NCBI RefSeq assembly: GCF_002733955.1
Contig: NZ_NVXQ01000006.1
Span: 116,694-180,693 of the forward strand
Length of the DNA: 64,000 nucleotides
Origin: Hoeflea sp.
Lineage (GTDB): Bacteria; Pseudomonadota; Alphaproteobacteria; Rhizobiales; Rhizobiaceae
Direction of reading: 5' to 3'
Shown here: positions 9,584-19,448 of the stretch, in pieces
Numbering within the stretch: position 1 is the first letter of the stretch
Layout: each line of letters opens with the position of its first letter
Position numbers and translations under genes: made by a program
The notes under the pieces: model-generated
Told to the model about the DNA's origin: nothing
What the model saw: the letters and a program-made list of their open reading frames with translations, nothing else
The model's database searches: none

Positions 9584-10678
9584 ATGTCGCACAACACTTT
9601 CGGCCACCTGTTTCGCGTGACCACCTGGGGCGAAAGCCACGGGCCGGCTCTTGGCTGCATCGTCGACGGCTGCCCCCCCGGTATCCGCTTCACAGAGGCC
9701 GGGTTGCAGCACTGGATGGACAAGCGCAAGCCGGGCCAGTCGCGCTTTGTGACGCAACGGCGCGAGGACGATCTGGTCAAGGTGCTCTCGGGTGTGATGC
9801 GCGAGGACGACGGCACACTTGTGACCACCGGCACGCCGGTCTCGATGATGATCGAGAACACCGACCAGCGCTCGAAGGACTATTCCGAGATCGCCAAGCG
9901 CTACCGGCCCGGACACGCCGATTACACCTATGACGTCAAATATGGCGTACGCGACTATCGCGGCGGCGGCCGTTCGTCTGCGCGGGAAACCGCAGCGCGT
10001 GTTGCAGCCGGAGGGCTGGCGCGGCTGGTGTTGCCGGGCGTGACTGTCCGCGCGGCGCTGGTGCAGATCGGCGAACACAAGATCAACCGGGACAACTGGG
10101 ACTGGGCGGAAGTCGACAACAACCCGTTCTTCTGTCCCGACCCGGAGACTGTTCCAGTGTGGGAAGAGTATCTCGACACGATCCGCAAGGCGGGTTCATC
10201 GGTCGGGGCGGTCATCGAAGTGGTGGCCGACAACGTACCTGCCGGCCTCGGCGCGCCGATCTACGCCAAGCTCGACCAGGACATTGCGTCCAACCTGATG
10301 TCGATCAACGCCGTCAAGGGCGTCGAGATCGGCAACGGCTTTGAAGCCGCACGGATCAGCGGCGAGGCAAACGCCGACGAAATGCGCATCGGCGACGATG
10401 GCAAGCCGGTGTTCCTGTCCAACAATGCCGGTGGCGTTCTGGGCGGTATCTCGACCGGCCAGCCGGTGGTGGCGCGGTTTGCGGTCAAGCCGACCTCGTC
10501 GATCCTCAATGAGCGGCGATCGATTGATTCCGACGGCAACGAGGTCGATGTGCGGACCAAGGGCCGGCACGATCCCTGCGTCGGCATCCGCGCCGTACCG
10601 ATCGGCGAAGCCATGGTTGCATGCACACTTGCCGACCATTATCTCAGAGACCGCGGCCAGACCGGCCGCCTGGATTGA
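9584..10678 (+). CDS. aroC: Chorismate synthase
   Basis: A 364-residue FMN-dependent enzyme that eliminates phosphate from 5-enolpyruvylshikimate-3-phosphate to give chorismate, the branch point to aromatic amino acids, folate and ubiquinone. The signatures GESHGPALG (about residues 14-22), [19 protein letters not shown] (about 125-143) and [10 protein letters not shown] are all intact, and the length is normal. The start [11 protein letters not shown] matches the family; an ATG three codons upstream is possible but less typical. No strong Shine-Dalgarno is visible. The stop is 11 bp before ribB, so the two are probably one transcript. The EPSP synthase that makes its substrate is encoded 32 kb away. 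Confidence 0.98.
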   Translation: MSHNTFGHLFRVTTWGESHGPALGCIVDGCPPGIRFTEAGLQHWMDKRKPGQSRFVTQRREDDLVKVLSGVMREDDGTLVTTGTPVSMMIENTDQRSKDYSEIAKRYRPGHADYTYDVKYGVRDYRGGGRSSARETAARVAAGGLARLVLPGVTVRAALVQIGEHKINRDNWDWAEVDNNPFFCPDPETVPVWEEYLDTIRKAGSSVGAVIEVVADNVPAGLGAPIYAKLDQDIASNLMSINAVKGVEIGNGFEAARISGEANADEMRIGDDGKPVFLSNNAGGVLGGISTGQPVVARFAVKPTSSILNERRSIDSDGNEVDVRTKGRHDPCVGIRAVPIGEAMVACTLADHYLRDRGQTGRLD

Positions 10679-10689
10679 AAGAGTGCCTC

Positions 10690-11790
10690 ATGAGCTATGA
10701 TCAAGCCCGCGTCGTTGAAGCCATCCGCGCCTTTGAGGCCGGTGAAATCGTTGTTGTCACCGATGACGGCGGCCGCGAAAACGAAGGCGATTTGATCGTC
10801 GCTGCAGTCCATTGCACGCCCGAGAAGATGGCCTTCATCGTGCGCCACACATCCGGCATCGTCTGCACGCCGATGCCGCGCGAGGAAGCCAAGCGGCTGA
10901 ACCTCAACGCCATGGTTGCGGACAATGATTCCGCGCACACAACCGCATTCACGGTGTCGGTTGATTACAAGCACGGCACCACCACCGGCATTTCGGCCGA
11001 CGACCGCACGCTGACGGCGCGCAACCTGGCCAATCCGAATGCGGGTGCCAGCGATTTCACCCGTCCCGGCCACATCTTTCCGCTGATCGCGCGCGAAGGC
11101 GGTGTGCTGATGCGCTCGGGCCATACCGAAGCAGCCGTCGATCTGTGCCGCCTCGCCGAGCTGCCGCCGATCGCCGTGATCTGCGAACTGGTCAATGACG
11201 ACGGCACGGTGACTCGCGGCGAACAGGTTGACGATTTCTCCGTCAAGCACGGTCTGAAGCAGGTCTCTGTCGCCGATCTGATCGCCTACCGGCAGCGCAA
11301 GGAGACGCTGATCGAGCACATCGACAGCTTTGACGTCGACACCATTGCTGGCAAGGCGAAAGCCTTCACCTACAAGCTGCCGTGGGATCCGATGCACCAC
11401 CTCGCCGTGGTCTTCGGCGACATTCGCGACGGCGTCGACATTCCGGTGCGGCTGCACCAGGAATCCGTCGTCGACGACGTGTTCTCCAAGCAGGAACCGA
11501 TGACGGCGATCATGAACCGGATGGCTGCGGAAGGCCGTGGCGTGGTGATCTACCTGCGCGAAGGTTCGGTCGGCGTCGGCCCGCAGATCGCAAGGCGGGT
11601 TCCGGCAATCGAAGGCGAAGGCCATGCCGAGGCGCAGGCGCGCGAGGACGAATGGCTGGAAATCGGTCTGGGCGCGCAGATCCTCAAGGATCTCGGCATT
11701 TCCTCGATCAAGCTCTACGCCTCACGAGAACGCCACTATGTCGGGCTGGAAGGCTTCGGCATCCAGATCTCGTCGACCGAGATCATCTAG
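10690..11790 (+). CDS. ribB: 3,4-dihydroxy-2-butanone-4-phosphate synthase with degenerate GTP cyclohydrolase II-like C-terminal domain (RibBX type)
   Basis: A 366-residue protein of riboflavin synthesis. The N-terminal domain (about 1-205) is an intact DHBP synthase, which turns ribulose 5-phosphate into dihydroxybutanone phosphate and formate: it has DDGGRENEGDLI, TPMPREEAKRLNL and RSGHTEAAVDLCRLA. The C-terminal half has the GTP cyclohydrolase II fold outline but lacks the zinc-binding cysteines (no CxTGDxFxSxRCDC; the region reads RLHQESVVDDVFSKQ), so it should not open GTP. This arrangement is known in Proteobacteria as RibBX. The start at 10690 follows GAGTGCCTC after a weak purine run. 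It follows aroC by 11 bp. Confidence 0.95.
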   Translation: MSYDQARVVEAIRAFEAGEIVVVTDDGGRENEGDLIVAAVHCTPEKMAFIVRHTSGIVCTPMPREEAKRLNLNAMVADNDSAHTTAFTVSVDYKHGTTTGISADDRTLTARNLANPNAGASDFTRPGHIFPLIAREGGVLMRSGHTEAAVDLCRLAELPPIAVICELVNDDGTVTRGEQVDDFSVKHGLKQVSVADLIAYRQRKETLIEHIDSFDVDTIAGKAKAFTYKLPWDPMHHLAVVFGDIRDGVDIPVRLHQESVVDDVFSKQEPMTAIMNRMAAEGRGVVIYLREGSVGVGPQIARRVPAIEGEGHAEAQAREDEWLEIGLGAQILKDLGISSIKLYASRERHYVGLEGFGIQISSTEII

Positions 11791-11804
11791 AGCATCTAAA
11801 CCCG

Positions 11805-12575
11805 CTATCGCTGTGCCTTGTAGGCCCTGACAGCATCCCCGAAGGCTTCGAACAGGGCCCGGTTGACCGGATTGTCCTGCGGGTCGTATTCGGCGTGCCA
11901 CTGAACGCCAAGGGCAAAGCCTTCGGCATCCTTGACGCGGATGGCCTCGATGGTTCCGTCCTCGGCAACGCCTTCGGCCACGATGCGCTCGCCAAGATCG
12001 AGAACGCCCTGCCCGTGCAGTGAATTGACCCGGATCAGGTCGCTGCCGAGAATGCGCGCGAAAACCCCATCCGGGGTCAGCTGCACATCATGCCGGTCGG
12101 CAAAGACGACCGTTGGATCGGGATGAATTTCACCGGTTTCGAGCCGCGGCATGCGGTGGTTCATCCGGCCCGGCAATTCGCGAATCTCGGGGTGCAGCGA
12201 ACCGCCGCCGGCCACGTTCATTTCCTGAAAGCCGCGGCAGATGCCGAACAGCGGCACGCCGCGCTCGACACAGGCCTCGATCAGCGGCAAAGCAAGCGCG
12301 TCGCGGCGCTCGTCATAGGGTTCGTGCCGGGGGTGAGGGTCAACGCCAAAACGGCTCGGGTGCACATTTGCCCGGGCGCCGGTCAGCAGGATGCCGTCTG
12401 CGACCTCGAGCAAATCCTCCAAATTGGTGATTTTCGGATCGCCGGCAAAAATCAGCGGCAGGGCATCGAGCACGTCAGCGACGGCCTGCAGGTTGTTCTC
12501 TCCCGCCAGCTGAACCGAGAACCGGTTTTCCAGATTGTAGTTGTTGCCGATGATGCCGATGACAGGCCTTGCCAT
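11805..12575 (-). CDS. Class I glutamine amidotransferase-like hydrolase (PuuD/peptidase C26 family)
   Basis: A 256-residue gamma-glutamyl hydrolase-like enzyme. The nucleophile elbow GICRGFQEMN places the catalytic cysteine at C113, and the late GVQWHAEYDP supplies the His and Glu of the triad. The family includes PuuD, which hydrolyses gamma-glutamyl-GABA in putrescine degradation, but no other puu genes are nearby, so the substrate is open. I start at MARPVIGIIGN (12575) rather than at the ATG five codons upstream. A perfect 14-bp palindrome (12612-12625) lies just upstream and could be an operator. It is convergent with ribB, 14 bp apart. Confidence 0.88.
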   Translation of the reverse strand: MARPVIGIIGNNYNLENRFSVQLAGENNLQAVADVLDALPLIFAGDPKITNLEDLLEVADGILLTGARANVHPSRFGVDPHPRHEPYDERRDALALPLIEACVERGVPLFGICRGFQEMNVAGGGSLHPEIRELPGRMNHRMPRLETGEIHPDPTVVFADRHDVQLTPDGVFARILGSDLIRVNSLHGQGVLDLGERIVAEGVAEDGTIEAIRVKDAEGFALGVQWHAEYDPQDNPVNRALFEAFGDAVRAYKAQR

Positions 12576-12611
12576 GAATAGATCCCGCATAGGTTTCCGG
12601 CCGCGCCGCTC

Positions 12612-12625
12612 GCTGACCGGTCAGC
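12612..12625. promoter_or_regulatory. 14-bp perfect palindrome upstream of the PuuD-like gene
   Basis: GCTGACCGGTCAGC is self-complementary without a spacer and lies 37 bp before the start of the amidotransferase-like gene. Its position fits a repressor site or a short stem. A palindrome of this length is expected a few times per 64 kb by chance, so the support is weak. Confidence 0.25.
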
Positions 12626-12728
12626 CCTTGTTTTTCACACAAGGTGCCGATCAACAACTGCCGCCATTCAAAAAAAGTCTCAACATCTGCCGCCAGCGGC
12701 CCCGGCAACGGGGTGAAGGCTGAAAGGC

Positions 12729-13925
12729 TTACAGCGCCCGGTCCCAGCCCGGTGCATGGACGACTTCATCGACACCGGCGAATCGCGCCACGCGGGCAAG
12801 TTCCGCATCGAGCCGTGCCATGCGCCCGGCAGAGGCGCGGACCTTCGGTTCCAGCCAAAGCCGCGTGACATTCAGCGTGCCTTCTCTGCGGTCGGCCTTC
12901 ATGTCGATGCGGCCGATCATGCGGTCGCCTTCGAGCAACGGAAAAACGTAATAGCCGTATTCGCGCTTCGGTTCCGGCACGAAGACCTCGATGCGGTAGC
13001 GGAAACCGAACAGGCGCTCGGCGCGATTGCGGTCACGCAGCAGCGGATCGAAGGGGCTCAGCACACGGATGCGGCCGGGCGGTTCGGGCCAGTGTTCGAT
13101 ATCCGGGGACAAGCCAGCGAAAGCAAAGGACGCGCGGGGTTTGGCAGCGTCGGTGCACTCGATCTCGAGTTCATCCAGATGCTCGCGATTGGCAGCAACC
13201 CAGGCCTTCGCCTCATCGGGCGAGACCAGATCCCAGAAGGCCGAGATCTCGCCATGGGTGGCAAAGCCGAGCCGCTCCAGGGCGCTGCGGCAGGCCCAGT
13301 CGATGAACTCTTCATGGGAAATCTCGGCCTCGAGATGCTCGGATGGAATCACCCGCTCGCTCAGATCGTAGATCTTCTGAAAATTCTTGCGTCCGCTGAT
13401 AGCCAGCTTGCCGGTGTGCCAGAAAAACTCCAGCGCCTTTTTCGACGGATGCCATTGCCACCAGCCACCGGACTTGTGCTCCGCCTGCTTGACCTCGCGG
13501 GCCATCACGGCACCGTTTTCGACGATGCGGTCATAGGTCTCGCCGAAGGCCTTGTCGAAGTCCTTGCCGTGCCATTTGGCCCAGCGCTTTCGCATCGGTG
13601 CTTCCGAGCGGCGGAACTTGTGCTTCCAGCAGGGATAGAAGGCCGACGGGACAATTGCCGCATCATGAGTCCAGTGCTCGAACAGCGCCCGGTCCTCTTC
13701 CAGCAATTGCCTCAGGTCTTCTTTCCGGAAGGTCTGGTTGCGGGAGAACAGGATCTGGTTGTGGGCCCGCTCTACGGTGGAAATGCTGTCGATCTGGACA
13801 AAGCCGAGATCGTGGATGAGCTGCAACAGCTCCGGCTTGCCCATGGCGCGGGAGGGCGAGGCCGACAGCCCCTGCCTGGCCAGGAAGATCCGCCTTGCGG
13901 CCTTGTTGGAAACGGGAATCACCAT
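12729..13925 (-). CDS. YcaQ/AlkX-family winged-helix DNA glycosylase
   Basis: A 398-residue protein of the HTH_42 family, several members of which unhook DNA interstrand crosslinks or remove alkylated bases. The N-terminal region contains LGFVQIDSISTVERAHNQILFSR, including the Q-I-D motif that corresponds to the catalytic QxD of this family, followed by the typical FEHWTHDAAIVP. The C-terminal part has FDPLLRDRNRAERLFGFRYRIEVFVP, also characteristic. The active-site motif is present, so activity is plausible, but the lesion specificity is unknown. Its upstream region holds a 10-bp tandem repeat. The 153 bp that follow separate it from the PuuD-like gene on the same strand. Confidence 0.87.
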   Translation of the reverse strand: MVIPVSNKAARRIFLARQGLSASPSRAMGKPELLQLIHDLGFVQIDSISTVERAHNQILFSRNQTFRKEDLRQLLEEDRALFEHWTHDAAIVPSAFYPCWKHKFRRSEAPMRKRWAKWHGKDFDKAFGETYDRIVENGAVMAREVKQAEHKSGGWWQWHPSKKALEFFWHTGKLAISGRKNFQKIYDLSERVIPSEHLEAEISHEEFIDWACRSALERLGFATHGEISAFWDLVSPDEAKAWVAANREHLDELEIECTDAAKPRASFAFAGLSPDIEHWPEPPGRIRVLSPFDPLLRDRNRAERLFGFRYRIEVFVPEPKREYGYYVFPLLEGDRMIGRIDMKADRREGTLNVTRLWLEPKVRASAGRMARLDAELARVARFAGVDEVVHAPGWDRAL

Positions 13926-13990
13926 GGTGTGAGCTTACATGCGTTCTCTCTTTGTTCAAGCAACGCAACCGGAGCTTGACGCCACTGCTG

Positions 13991-14019
13991 ACACAAACAG
14001 ACACAAACAGACACAAACC
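13991..14019. repeat. Short tandem repeat, unit ACACAAACAG
   Basis: Nearly three head-to-tail copies of a 10-base unit (two complete, one of nine bases) lie 65 bp upstream of the YcaQ-type gene. Slippage at such an array could change promoter spacing; nothing in one sequence shows that it varies. Confidence 0.7.
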
Positions 14020-14071
14020 ACCTTGCTCAGTGGCGCTGGCGTCAAGGGTTTTCCAGCTGTAGACATGTTGA

Positions 14072-15127
14072 ATGGCTTTCTCGATTGCACTGCTCAGGAC
14101 CTTGTGGACCACCCGGCGCTCGCCGCCCACCCGAAATGACAGGCGAAGATCAAGTTTCCCTGCCCTGACGGCAATGATTGCCGTCCTTGCGCCGCTTTGG
14201 GCCAGTCTCGTGACGGCTGCGCATGCCCAGACAGTTTATCAGGTCGAGACCGCGGCGCCGGTGGAGAGGATCATCGCGGCGGGGGATAAGGCTTATGTTC
14301 TCGCCGGGGGTGAGATTTCCGAAGTCATTTCCTGTCATGCGGAGTCCGGGCTCTGCCTCGAGCCTGCAACCGTGTCACCGGATCCTGACCCGGCACCGGC
14401 GGACGCGCTTCCTGATGGCCGGATTGCAACCGCCATCAGCGGCGATATCCGTCAGGCCTGGTTTGCCCGGCCAACAGAGCGCTATGCCCACGGCGTGCTT
14501 GGCGATGCGGTGGAAGCCGGATCGCTGGTGGCCGTCACGGTGTCGGGCGAACAGGTCGAAGCGGTGCTGCCTGAGCATCAGGTGTTCGAGGACATCACGC
14601 CGCGTATCGCCGATCTCGATGGAGACGGCACCAATGAGGTGATCGCCATTCGCTCTTCCACAAGTGGGGGCGCGGGGGTGGCGATTTACGGGCTTGTCAA
14701 CGGCGCGCTGCAGCTGCGTGGCGCAGGGACCGAGAACGGCCGGGCCAACCGCTGGCTCAACATCGCCGGCCTTGTTGCACGGGCTGATGGCGGGCTGACG
14801 CTTTACGGTGTCCGCACGCCGCATATCGGCGGCAGGCTGTTTGCACTGGATTTTCGCAACGGAACAGTATCGGAACGCAACGATATCGCGACCGATGTGT
14901 CCAACCACATCATCGGCTCGCGCGAGCTTGGCATGTCGGCAGTCGGCATGTTTGGCGGTCGGGTTGAGCTCGTGCTGCCCTCGCAGGACCGCAGGCGGCT
15001 GCGGTTTCCGCTTGCCGGCCGCGCCGACATTGCCCTGCCCGGCGCCATCGACAAGGCGATCGCGCTGGTTGAGGGGCGCGTGATCACGGTCACCGAAGAC
15101 GGAACGCTGATCATCGTGTCTCCCTGA
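14072..15127 (+). CDS. Exported protein with FG-GAP/VCBS-like repeats
   Basis: A 351-residue exported protein. The N-terminus has a basic region (RNDRRRSS) and a hydrophobic core (ALTAMIAVLAPLWASLVTA) ending in AHA-Q, a credible Sec signal cleaved at about residue 52; the true start could be the ATG at 14174. The mature part carries ITPRIADLDGDGTNEVIAIRS, the calcium-loop-like DxDGDGxxE of FG-GAP/VCBS repeats, and repeated beta-strand segments that suggest a propeller. Rhizobial homologues are usually annotated only as VCBS-repeat or hypothetical proteins. The role is unknown. It precedes the HDAC-like gene by 54 bp on the same strand. Confidence 0.75.
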   Translation: MAFSIALLRTLWTTRRSPPTRNDRRRSSFPALTAMIAVLAPLWASLVTAAHAQTVYQVETAAPVERIIAAGDKAYVLAGGEISEVISCHAESGLCLEPATVSPDPDPAPADALPDGRIATAISGDIRQAWFARPTERYAHGVLGDAVEAGSLVAVTVSGEQVEAVLPEHQVFEDITPRIADLDGDGTNEVIAIRSSTSGGAGVAIYGLVNGALQLRGAGTENGRANRWLNIAGLVARADGGLTLYGVRTPHIGGRLFALDFRNGTVSERNDIATDVSNHIIGSRELGMSAVGMFGGRVELVLPSQDRRRLRFPLAGRADIALPGAIDKAIALVEGRVITVTEDGTLIIVSP

Positions 15128-15181
15128 CAGTCTTGCCGCTCGCCTCTGGCATCTGGCGCAGATCATCGCTAGATACGGTGT

Positions 15182-16108
15182 ATGACCACTTTTTATTACT
15201 CCAATCCGATCTGCCTTGAACACCTGGTTCCCGCCGGCCATCCCGAGCGGCCGGACCGGATGAAAGCGCTCGAGGCTGTGTTCGAACACGAACATTTCAA
15301 CACGCTTGTGCGGCATGTCGCCCCGGAAGCGGCCGCCGAGGCCGTGTTGCTGGCGCATCCCGAGAGCTATCTCGAGAAGATCCGCAAGGCCATTCCCGAG
15401 ACCGGTTTCTCGCGGATCGATTCCGACACCACGGCCAGCCCGCGCTCGATGGAATCGGCGCTCATTTCTGTCGGCGGTGCGATGGCGGCGGTTGATGCAG
15501 TGTTCAGGAAGGAAGCCGACAACGCCTTTGTCGCAACCCGGCCGCCCGGCCACCATGCCGAGAAGAACACCTCGATGGGCTTCTGCCTGTTCAACCAGGC
15601 GGCAATCGCGGCACGGCACGCGCAGAAAGCCTATGGCGCGGAGCGGGTGGCAATCGTCGACTGGGACGTGCATCACGGCAACGGCACCCAGGATATCTTC
15701 TATGACGACCCGAGCGTGATCTACTGCTCGACGCACCAGATGCCGCTCTATCCGGGCACAGGCGCGCTGCGCGAGACCGGCAAGGGCAATATCTTCAACG
15801 CGCCGCTTTCAACCAATGACGGCAGCGATCACTTCCGCGAGGCGTTCAGAAGCCGCATCCTGCCGGCACTCGAGGAAGCCCGTCCGGACCTGATCATCAT
15901 CTCGGCCGGTTTTGACGCGCACCACCGCGATCCGCTGGCCGAGATCAATCTGGTGGCCGATGATTTCGACTGGGCGACGGGCAAGGTGATGGAGATCGCC
16001 GGGCGCCAGTGCGGCAACCGGGTCGTCAGCCTGCTGGAAGGTGGTTATGATCTGGTGGGACTGGCCGAATCGGCGGCAGCCCACGTGATCAGACTGCAAG
16101 AGGGTTGA
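15182..16108 (+). CDS. Histone deacetylase family protein (acetylpolyamine/acetoin-type amidohydrolase)
   Basis: A 308-residue zinc-dependent deacetylase of the arginase/deacetylase fold. The catalytic His pair is in [16 protein letters not shown], the zinc ligands in [14 protein letters not shown] (Asp and His) and [14 protein letters not shown] (Asp), and the loop with the transition-state Tyr is probably in LLEGGYDL. All active-site elements are present, so it should remove acetyl groups from small amines or proteins; bacteria lack histones, and the natural substrate is not evident. It begins a tight plus-strand run: xseB starts 4 bp after its stop. Confidence 0.93.
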   Translation: MTTFYYSNPICLEHLVPAGHPERPDRMKALEAVFEHEHFNTLVRHVAPEAAAEAVLLAHPESYLEKIRKAIPETGFSRIDSDTTASPRSMESALISVGGAMAAVDAVFRKEADNAFVATRPPGHHAEKNTSMGFCLFNQAAIAARHAQKAYGAERVAIVDWDVHHGNGTQDIFYDDPSVIYCSTHQMPLYPGTGALRETGKGNIFNAPLSTNDGSDHFREAFRSRILPALEEARPDLIIISAGFDAHHRDPLAEINLVADDFDWATGKVMEIAGRQCGNRVVSLLEGGYDLVGLAESAAAHVIRLQEG

Positions 16109-16112
16109 ACAG

Positions 16113-16358
16113 ATGAGCGAAGCCAATGACATTTCGGCGATGAGCTTCGAAGCGGCGGTGGCTCAGCTTGAAAGCATCGTGGAACAGCTCGAACGCGGCG
16201 ATGTGGCCCTCGACAAGTCGATCGAGATCTATGAACGCGGCGAAGCGCTGAAAGCCCATTGCGAAAAGCTGCTCTCGGCCGCAGAAAAGCGGATCGAGAA
16301 AATCCGGCTTGACCGCCAGGGCCAGCCGGCCGGCACGGAGCCGCTCGACGCCGAATAA
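16113..16358 (+). CDS. xseB: Exodeoxyribonuclease VII small subunit
   Basis: An 81-residue protein with the family core [20 protein letters not shown] and [21 protein letters not shown]. Several XseB copies wrap one XseA to make exonuclease VII, which degrades single-stranded DNA from both ends into acid-insoluble oligonucleotides. The large subunit xseA is not in the window. It starts 4 bp after the deacetylase stop and lies in the common alphaproteobacterial HDAC-xseB-dxs neighbourhood, here with a pirin gene inserted before dxs. Confidence 0.96.
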   Translation: MSEANDISAMSFEAAVAQLESIVEQLERGDVALDKSIEIYERGEALKAHCEKLLSAAEKRIEKIRLDRQGQPAGTEPLDAE

Positions 16359-16381
16359 ACCGGATAATCCAGGAGGGTGGC

Positions 16382-17305
16382 ATGAGCTTTTTTCCCGGAG
16401 GCGACGCGCAAGCCGGCGACGCGCTCTCCTGTGACGCGATCGAACACCTGATCATCCCCTCGTCGCGCGATATCGGCGGTTTTCCGGTCAAGCGGGCGCT
16501 GCCGACGGCGCGCCGCCGCATGGTCGGGCCATTCATCTTCTTTGACCGCATGGGACCGACGATCCTACGGGCCGCCACTGCGATGGATGTGCTGCCGCAT
16601 CCGCATATCGGGCTTTCGACCGTCACCTATCTGTTTGACGGCGCCATTCGCCACCGTGACAGCCTCGGCACCGAGATGGTGATCAAGCCAGGCGACGTGA
16701 ACCTGATGACCGCCGGCCGCGGCATCGTTCACTCGGAGCGATCACCAGACGAGATGCGCGGCAGTGAGATGCCGATATCGGGCCTGCAGACCTGGCTGGC
16801 CTTGCCCGATCATCTGGAAGAAACAGACCCGGTGTTTTCCCACACCGCCACCACCGCCCTGCCCGAAGTCGACGACAAGGGCATTCATGCCCGCATCGTG
16901 ATGGGCAGCTTTGGCGGGCTGGTCTCTCCCGTGCCTCAGCATGTGGGCACGCTCTATGTCGATCTGGCGCTATCGCCCTCGGCCTCGGCGCCATTTGACG
17001 CCGACTGGGAAGAGCGTGCGCTCTATCTGCTCGACGGCGAGATCGAGATCGCCGGCGACCGGTTCGGCCCGGACCAGCTGCTGGTGTTTCGGCCCGGCGA
17101 TGCGATCACCGTGACAGCCGGCCCGGCGGGTGCGCGGATGATGCTGTTTGGCGGCGACAGCATCCCGACCAAGCGGCATATCTGGTGGAACTTCGTCTCC
17201 TCGTCAAAAGAGCGGATCGAGCAGGCCAAGGCGGAATGGCGCTCCGGCCGCTTCGACATTGTGCCTGGGGACGAGGAAGAGTTCGTTCCCTTGCCGGAGA
17301 GATGA
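16382..17305 (+). CDS. Pirin family protein
   Basis: A 307-residue bicupin. The N-terminal cupin (about 20-150) has the iron-binding PHPHIGLSTVTYLF and the later GRGIVHSERS, which give the expected His-His-His-Glu metal site. The C-terminal cupin (about 170-290) carries SPSASAPFDADWEERALYLLDGEIEI. Pirins include quercetin dioxygenase-like enzymes and transcription cofactors; the biological role cannot be set from sequence. GGAGG precedes the ATG at 16382 by about 6 bases. It lies between xseB (23 bp upstream) and dxs (120 bp downstream). Confidence 0.93.
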   Translation: MSFFPGGDAQAGDALSCDAIEHLIIPSSRDIGGFPVKRALPTARRRMVGPFIFFDRMGPTILRAATAMDVLPHPHIGLSTVTYLFDGAIRHRDSLGTEMVIKPGDVNLMTAGRGIVHSERSPDEMRGSEMPISGLQTWLALPDHLEETDPVFSHTATTALPEVDDKGIHARIVMGSFGGLVSPVPQHVGTLYVDLALSPSASAPFDADWEERALYLLDGEIEIAGDRFGPDQLLVFRPGDAITVTAGPAGARMMLFGGDSIPTKRHIWWNFVSSSKERIEQAKAEWRSGRFDIVPGDEEEFVPLPER

Positions 17306-17425
17306 AGCTTTGCCCCGCAGACGGTGCGGCAACAGCGCATGCCGACAAACGCGCGCCCCAGCATTGGTACGGGTTTACAGGCGCAGCCTTCCGCGTTACC
17401 TCCAAGCTACAGAGAGGTTGACTGC

Positions 17426-19357
17426 GTGACCCAAAGCCCAAACACACCGTTGCTCGACACGGTTCATTATCCCGCTGACCTGAAAAACATCGACGACAAG
17501 CTGTTGCCTGAGCTTGCGACCGAGTTGCGGGCCGAGATGATTGATGCCGTGTCGCGGACCGGCGGCCATCTTGGCGCAGGCCTCGGCGTGGTCGAGCTGA
17601 CGATCGCCATCCACAAGGTGTTCGACACGCCGCATGACCGCGTGATCTTCGATGTCGGGCACCAGTGCTATCCACACAAGATCCTGACCGGCCGTCGCGA
17701 CCGGATCCGAACGCTCAGACAGGAAAACGGGCTGTCGGGCTTCACCAAGCGCGCCGAGAGCGAGTATGACGATTTTGGCGCAGGCCATTCCTCGACCTCG
17801 ATCTCCGCGGGTCTCGGCATGGCCGTGGCCAGCCAGCTGCAGGACACGCCACGCAACGTGATCTCGGTGATCGGCGATGGCGCGATGTCGGCAGGCATGG
17901 CGTTTGAAGCGCTCAACAATGCCGGTGCGCTGGATGCGCGGCTGATCGTCATTCTCAACGACAACGACATGTCGATCGCCCCGCCGACGGGTGCGATGAG
18001 CGCCTATCTGGCGCGGATGGCGTCGGGCCGGACCTATATGGGGTTCCGCGATTTCGGCAAGAAACTGACGGCCTATCTGGGCAAGAATGTCGACCGGGCG
18101 ATCACCCGCGCCGTCGAACATGCCCGCGGTTACGTCACCGGCGGCACCATGTTCGAAGAGCTCGGCTTCTACCATATCGGGCCGATCGACGGGCACAATC
18201 TCGAGCATCTGCTGCCGGTCTTGCGCAATGTGCGCGACAATGGCGATGGGCCGGTGCTCATTCATGTGGTGACGCAGAAGGGCAAGGGCTACGCGCCGGC
18301 GGAAGCGGCTTCGGACAAGTATCACGGCGTGTCGAAATTCGATGTCGTGACCGGGACCCAGGCCAAGGCCAAACCGAACGCGCCGAGCTATACCGCCGTG
18401 TTCGGCGAAGCGCTGGCACAGGAGGCAAGCCTCGACGACAAGATCGTGGCGATCACCGCGGCGATGCCCGGCGGCACAGGCGTTGACAAATTTGCCAAGG
18501 TGCACCCGACCCGCACCTTCGATGTCGGCATTGCCGAACAGCATGCCGTGACCTTTGCCGCCGGGATGGCGACCGAGGGCATGAAGCCGTTCTGCGCGAT
18601 CTACTCGACCTTCCTGCAGCGCGGCTACGACCAGGTGGTCCACGACGTGGCGATCCAGAAGCTGCCGGTGCGGTTCCCGATCGACCGGGCCGGTTTTGTC
18701 GGCGCGGACGGCGCCACCCATGCAGGTACCTTCGACACGGCCTATCTCGCCTGCCTGCCCGGCTTCGTGGTGATGGCGGCCTCCGACGAGGCCGAGCTCA
18801 AGCACATGGTGCGCACTGCCGCCGCCTATGACGAGGGTCCCATCTCGTTTCGTTATCCACGCGGCGAAGGCGTCGGGGTGGAAATGCCCGAACGCGGCCA
18901 GATCCTCGAGATCGGCAAGGGCCGGATCGTGCGCGAAGGCTCCAAGGTGGCGCTGTTGTCGTTCGGCACACGGCTGGCCGAGTGCCAGGTGGCGGCGGAA
19001 GATCTCAACGCAGCCGGGCTGCCCACGACGGTGGCCGATGCGCGTTTTGCCAAGCCGCTCGACCATGACCTGATCCGCCAGCTGGCGAGGCACCACGAGG
19101 TTCTGGTGACCATCGAGGAAGGCTCTGTCGGCGGATTTGGCAGCCATGTGCTGCAGTTCCTGACCAATGAAGGCCTGCTCGACGGCGGCTTGCGGGTGCG
19201 CTCGCTGGTCATGCCCGACATCTTCATGGACCATGCCTCACCTGATGCGATGTATGCCCGTGCCGGGCTTGACCGCAAGGGTATTGTCGACACCGTGTTC
19301 AAGGCGCTGAAGGCTGAAAAAAGCGCCGAAGCCCAGATTACCGTTCTGAAACCATAG
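17426..19357 (+). CDS. dxs: 1-deoxy-D-xylulose-5-phosphate synthase
   Basis: A 643-residue thiamine-diphosphate enzyme that condenses pyruvate and glyceraldehyde 3-phosphate, the first and flux-controlling step of the MEP isoprenoid pathway. It has [15 protein letters not shown] with the catalytic His, the ThDP motif [18 protein letters not shown] (about residues 150-167), and the transketolase-type second domain with [17 protein letters not shown]. The start is the GTG at 17426, with a GAGAGG ribosome binding site ten bases upstream; the frame stays open to 17324 without family sequence. Together with ispE and ispB elsewhere in the window it supplies polyprenyl precursors. Confidence 0.97.
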   Translation: MTQSPNTPLLDTVHYPADLKNIDDKLLPELATELRAEMIDAVSRTGGHLGAGLGVVELTIAIHKVFDTPHDRVIFDVGHQCYPHKILTGRRDRIRTLRQENGLSGFTKRAESEYDDFGAGHSSTSISAGLGMAVASQLQDTPRNVISVIGDGAMSAGMAFEALNNAGALDARLIVILNDNDMSIAPPTGAMSAYLARMASGRTYMGFRDFGKKLTAYLGKNVDRAITRAVEHARGYVTGGTMFEELGFYHIGPIDGHNLEHLLPVLRNVRDNGDGPVLIHVVTQKGKGYAPAEAASDKYHGVSKFDVVTGTQAKAKPNAPSYTAVFGEALAQEASLDDKIVAITAAMPGGTGVDKFAKVHPTRTFDVGIAEQHAVTFAAGMATEGMKPFCAIYSTFLQRGYDQVVHDVAIQKLPVRFPIDRAGFVGADGATHAGTFDTAYLACLPGFVVMAASDEAELKHMVRTAAAYDEGPISFRYPRGEGVGVEMPERGQILEIGKGRIVREGSKVALLSFGTRLAECQVAAEDLNAAGLPTTVADARFAKPLDHDLIRQLARHHEVLVTIEEGSVGGFGSHVLQFLTNEGLLDGGLRVRSLVMPDIFMDHASPDAMYARAGLDRKGIVDTVFKALKAEKSAEAQITVLKP

Positions 19358-19448
19358 TCGTTTGCCCGATCCTAACCACGTCCCTTGGGCGTTCTGAAAG
19401 GTCCCTCTGCTAGTCTTTTTTGCAGGGACAAAAGGACTTCGGGACGTT

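Noticed and set aside
10690-11790. FMN riboswitch before ribB
   Set aside because: Only 11 bp separate ribB from aroC, so there is no room for a leader aptamer.
17396-19234. A 612-codon minus-strand frame opposite dxs
   Set aside because: An antisense shadow of a conserved gene; His/Arg/Gly-rich composition with no domain.
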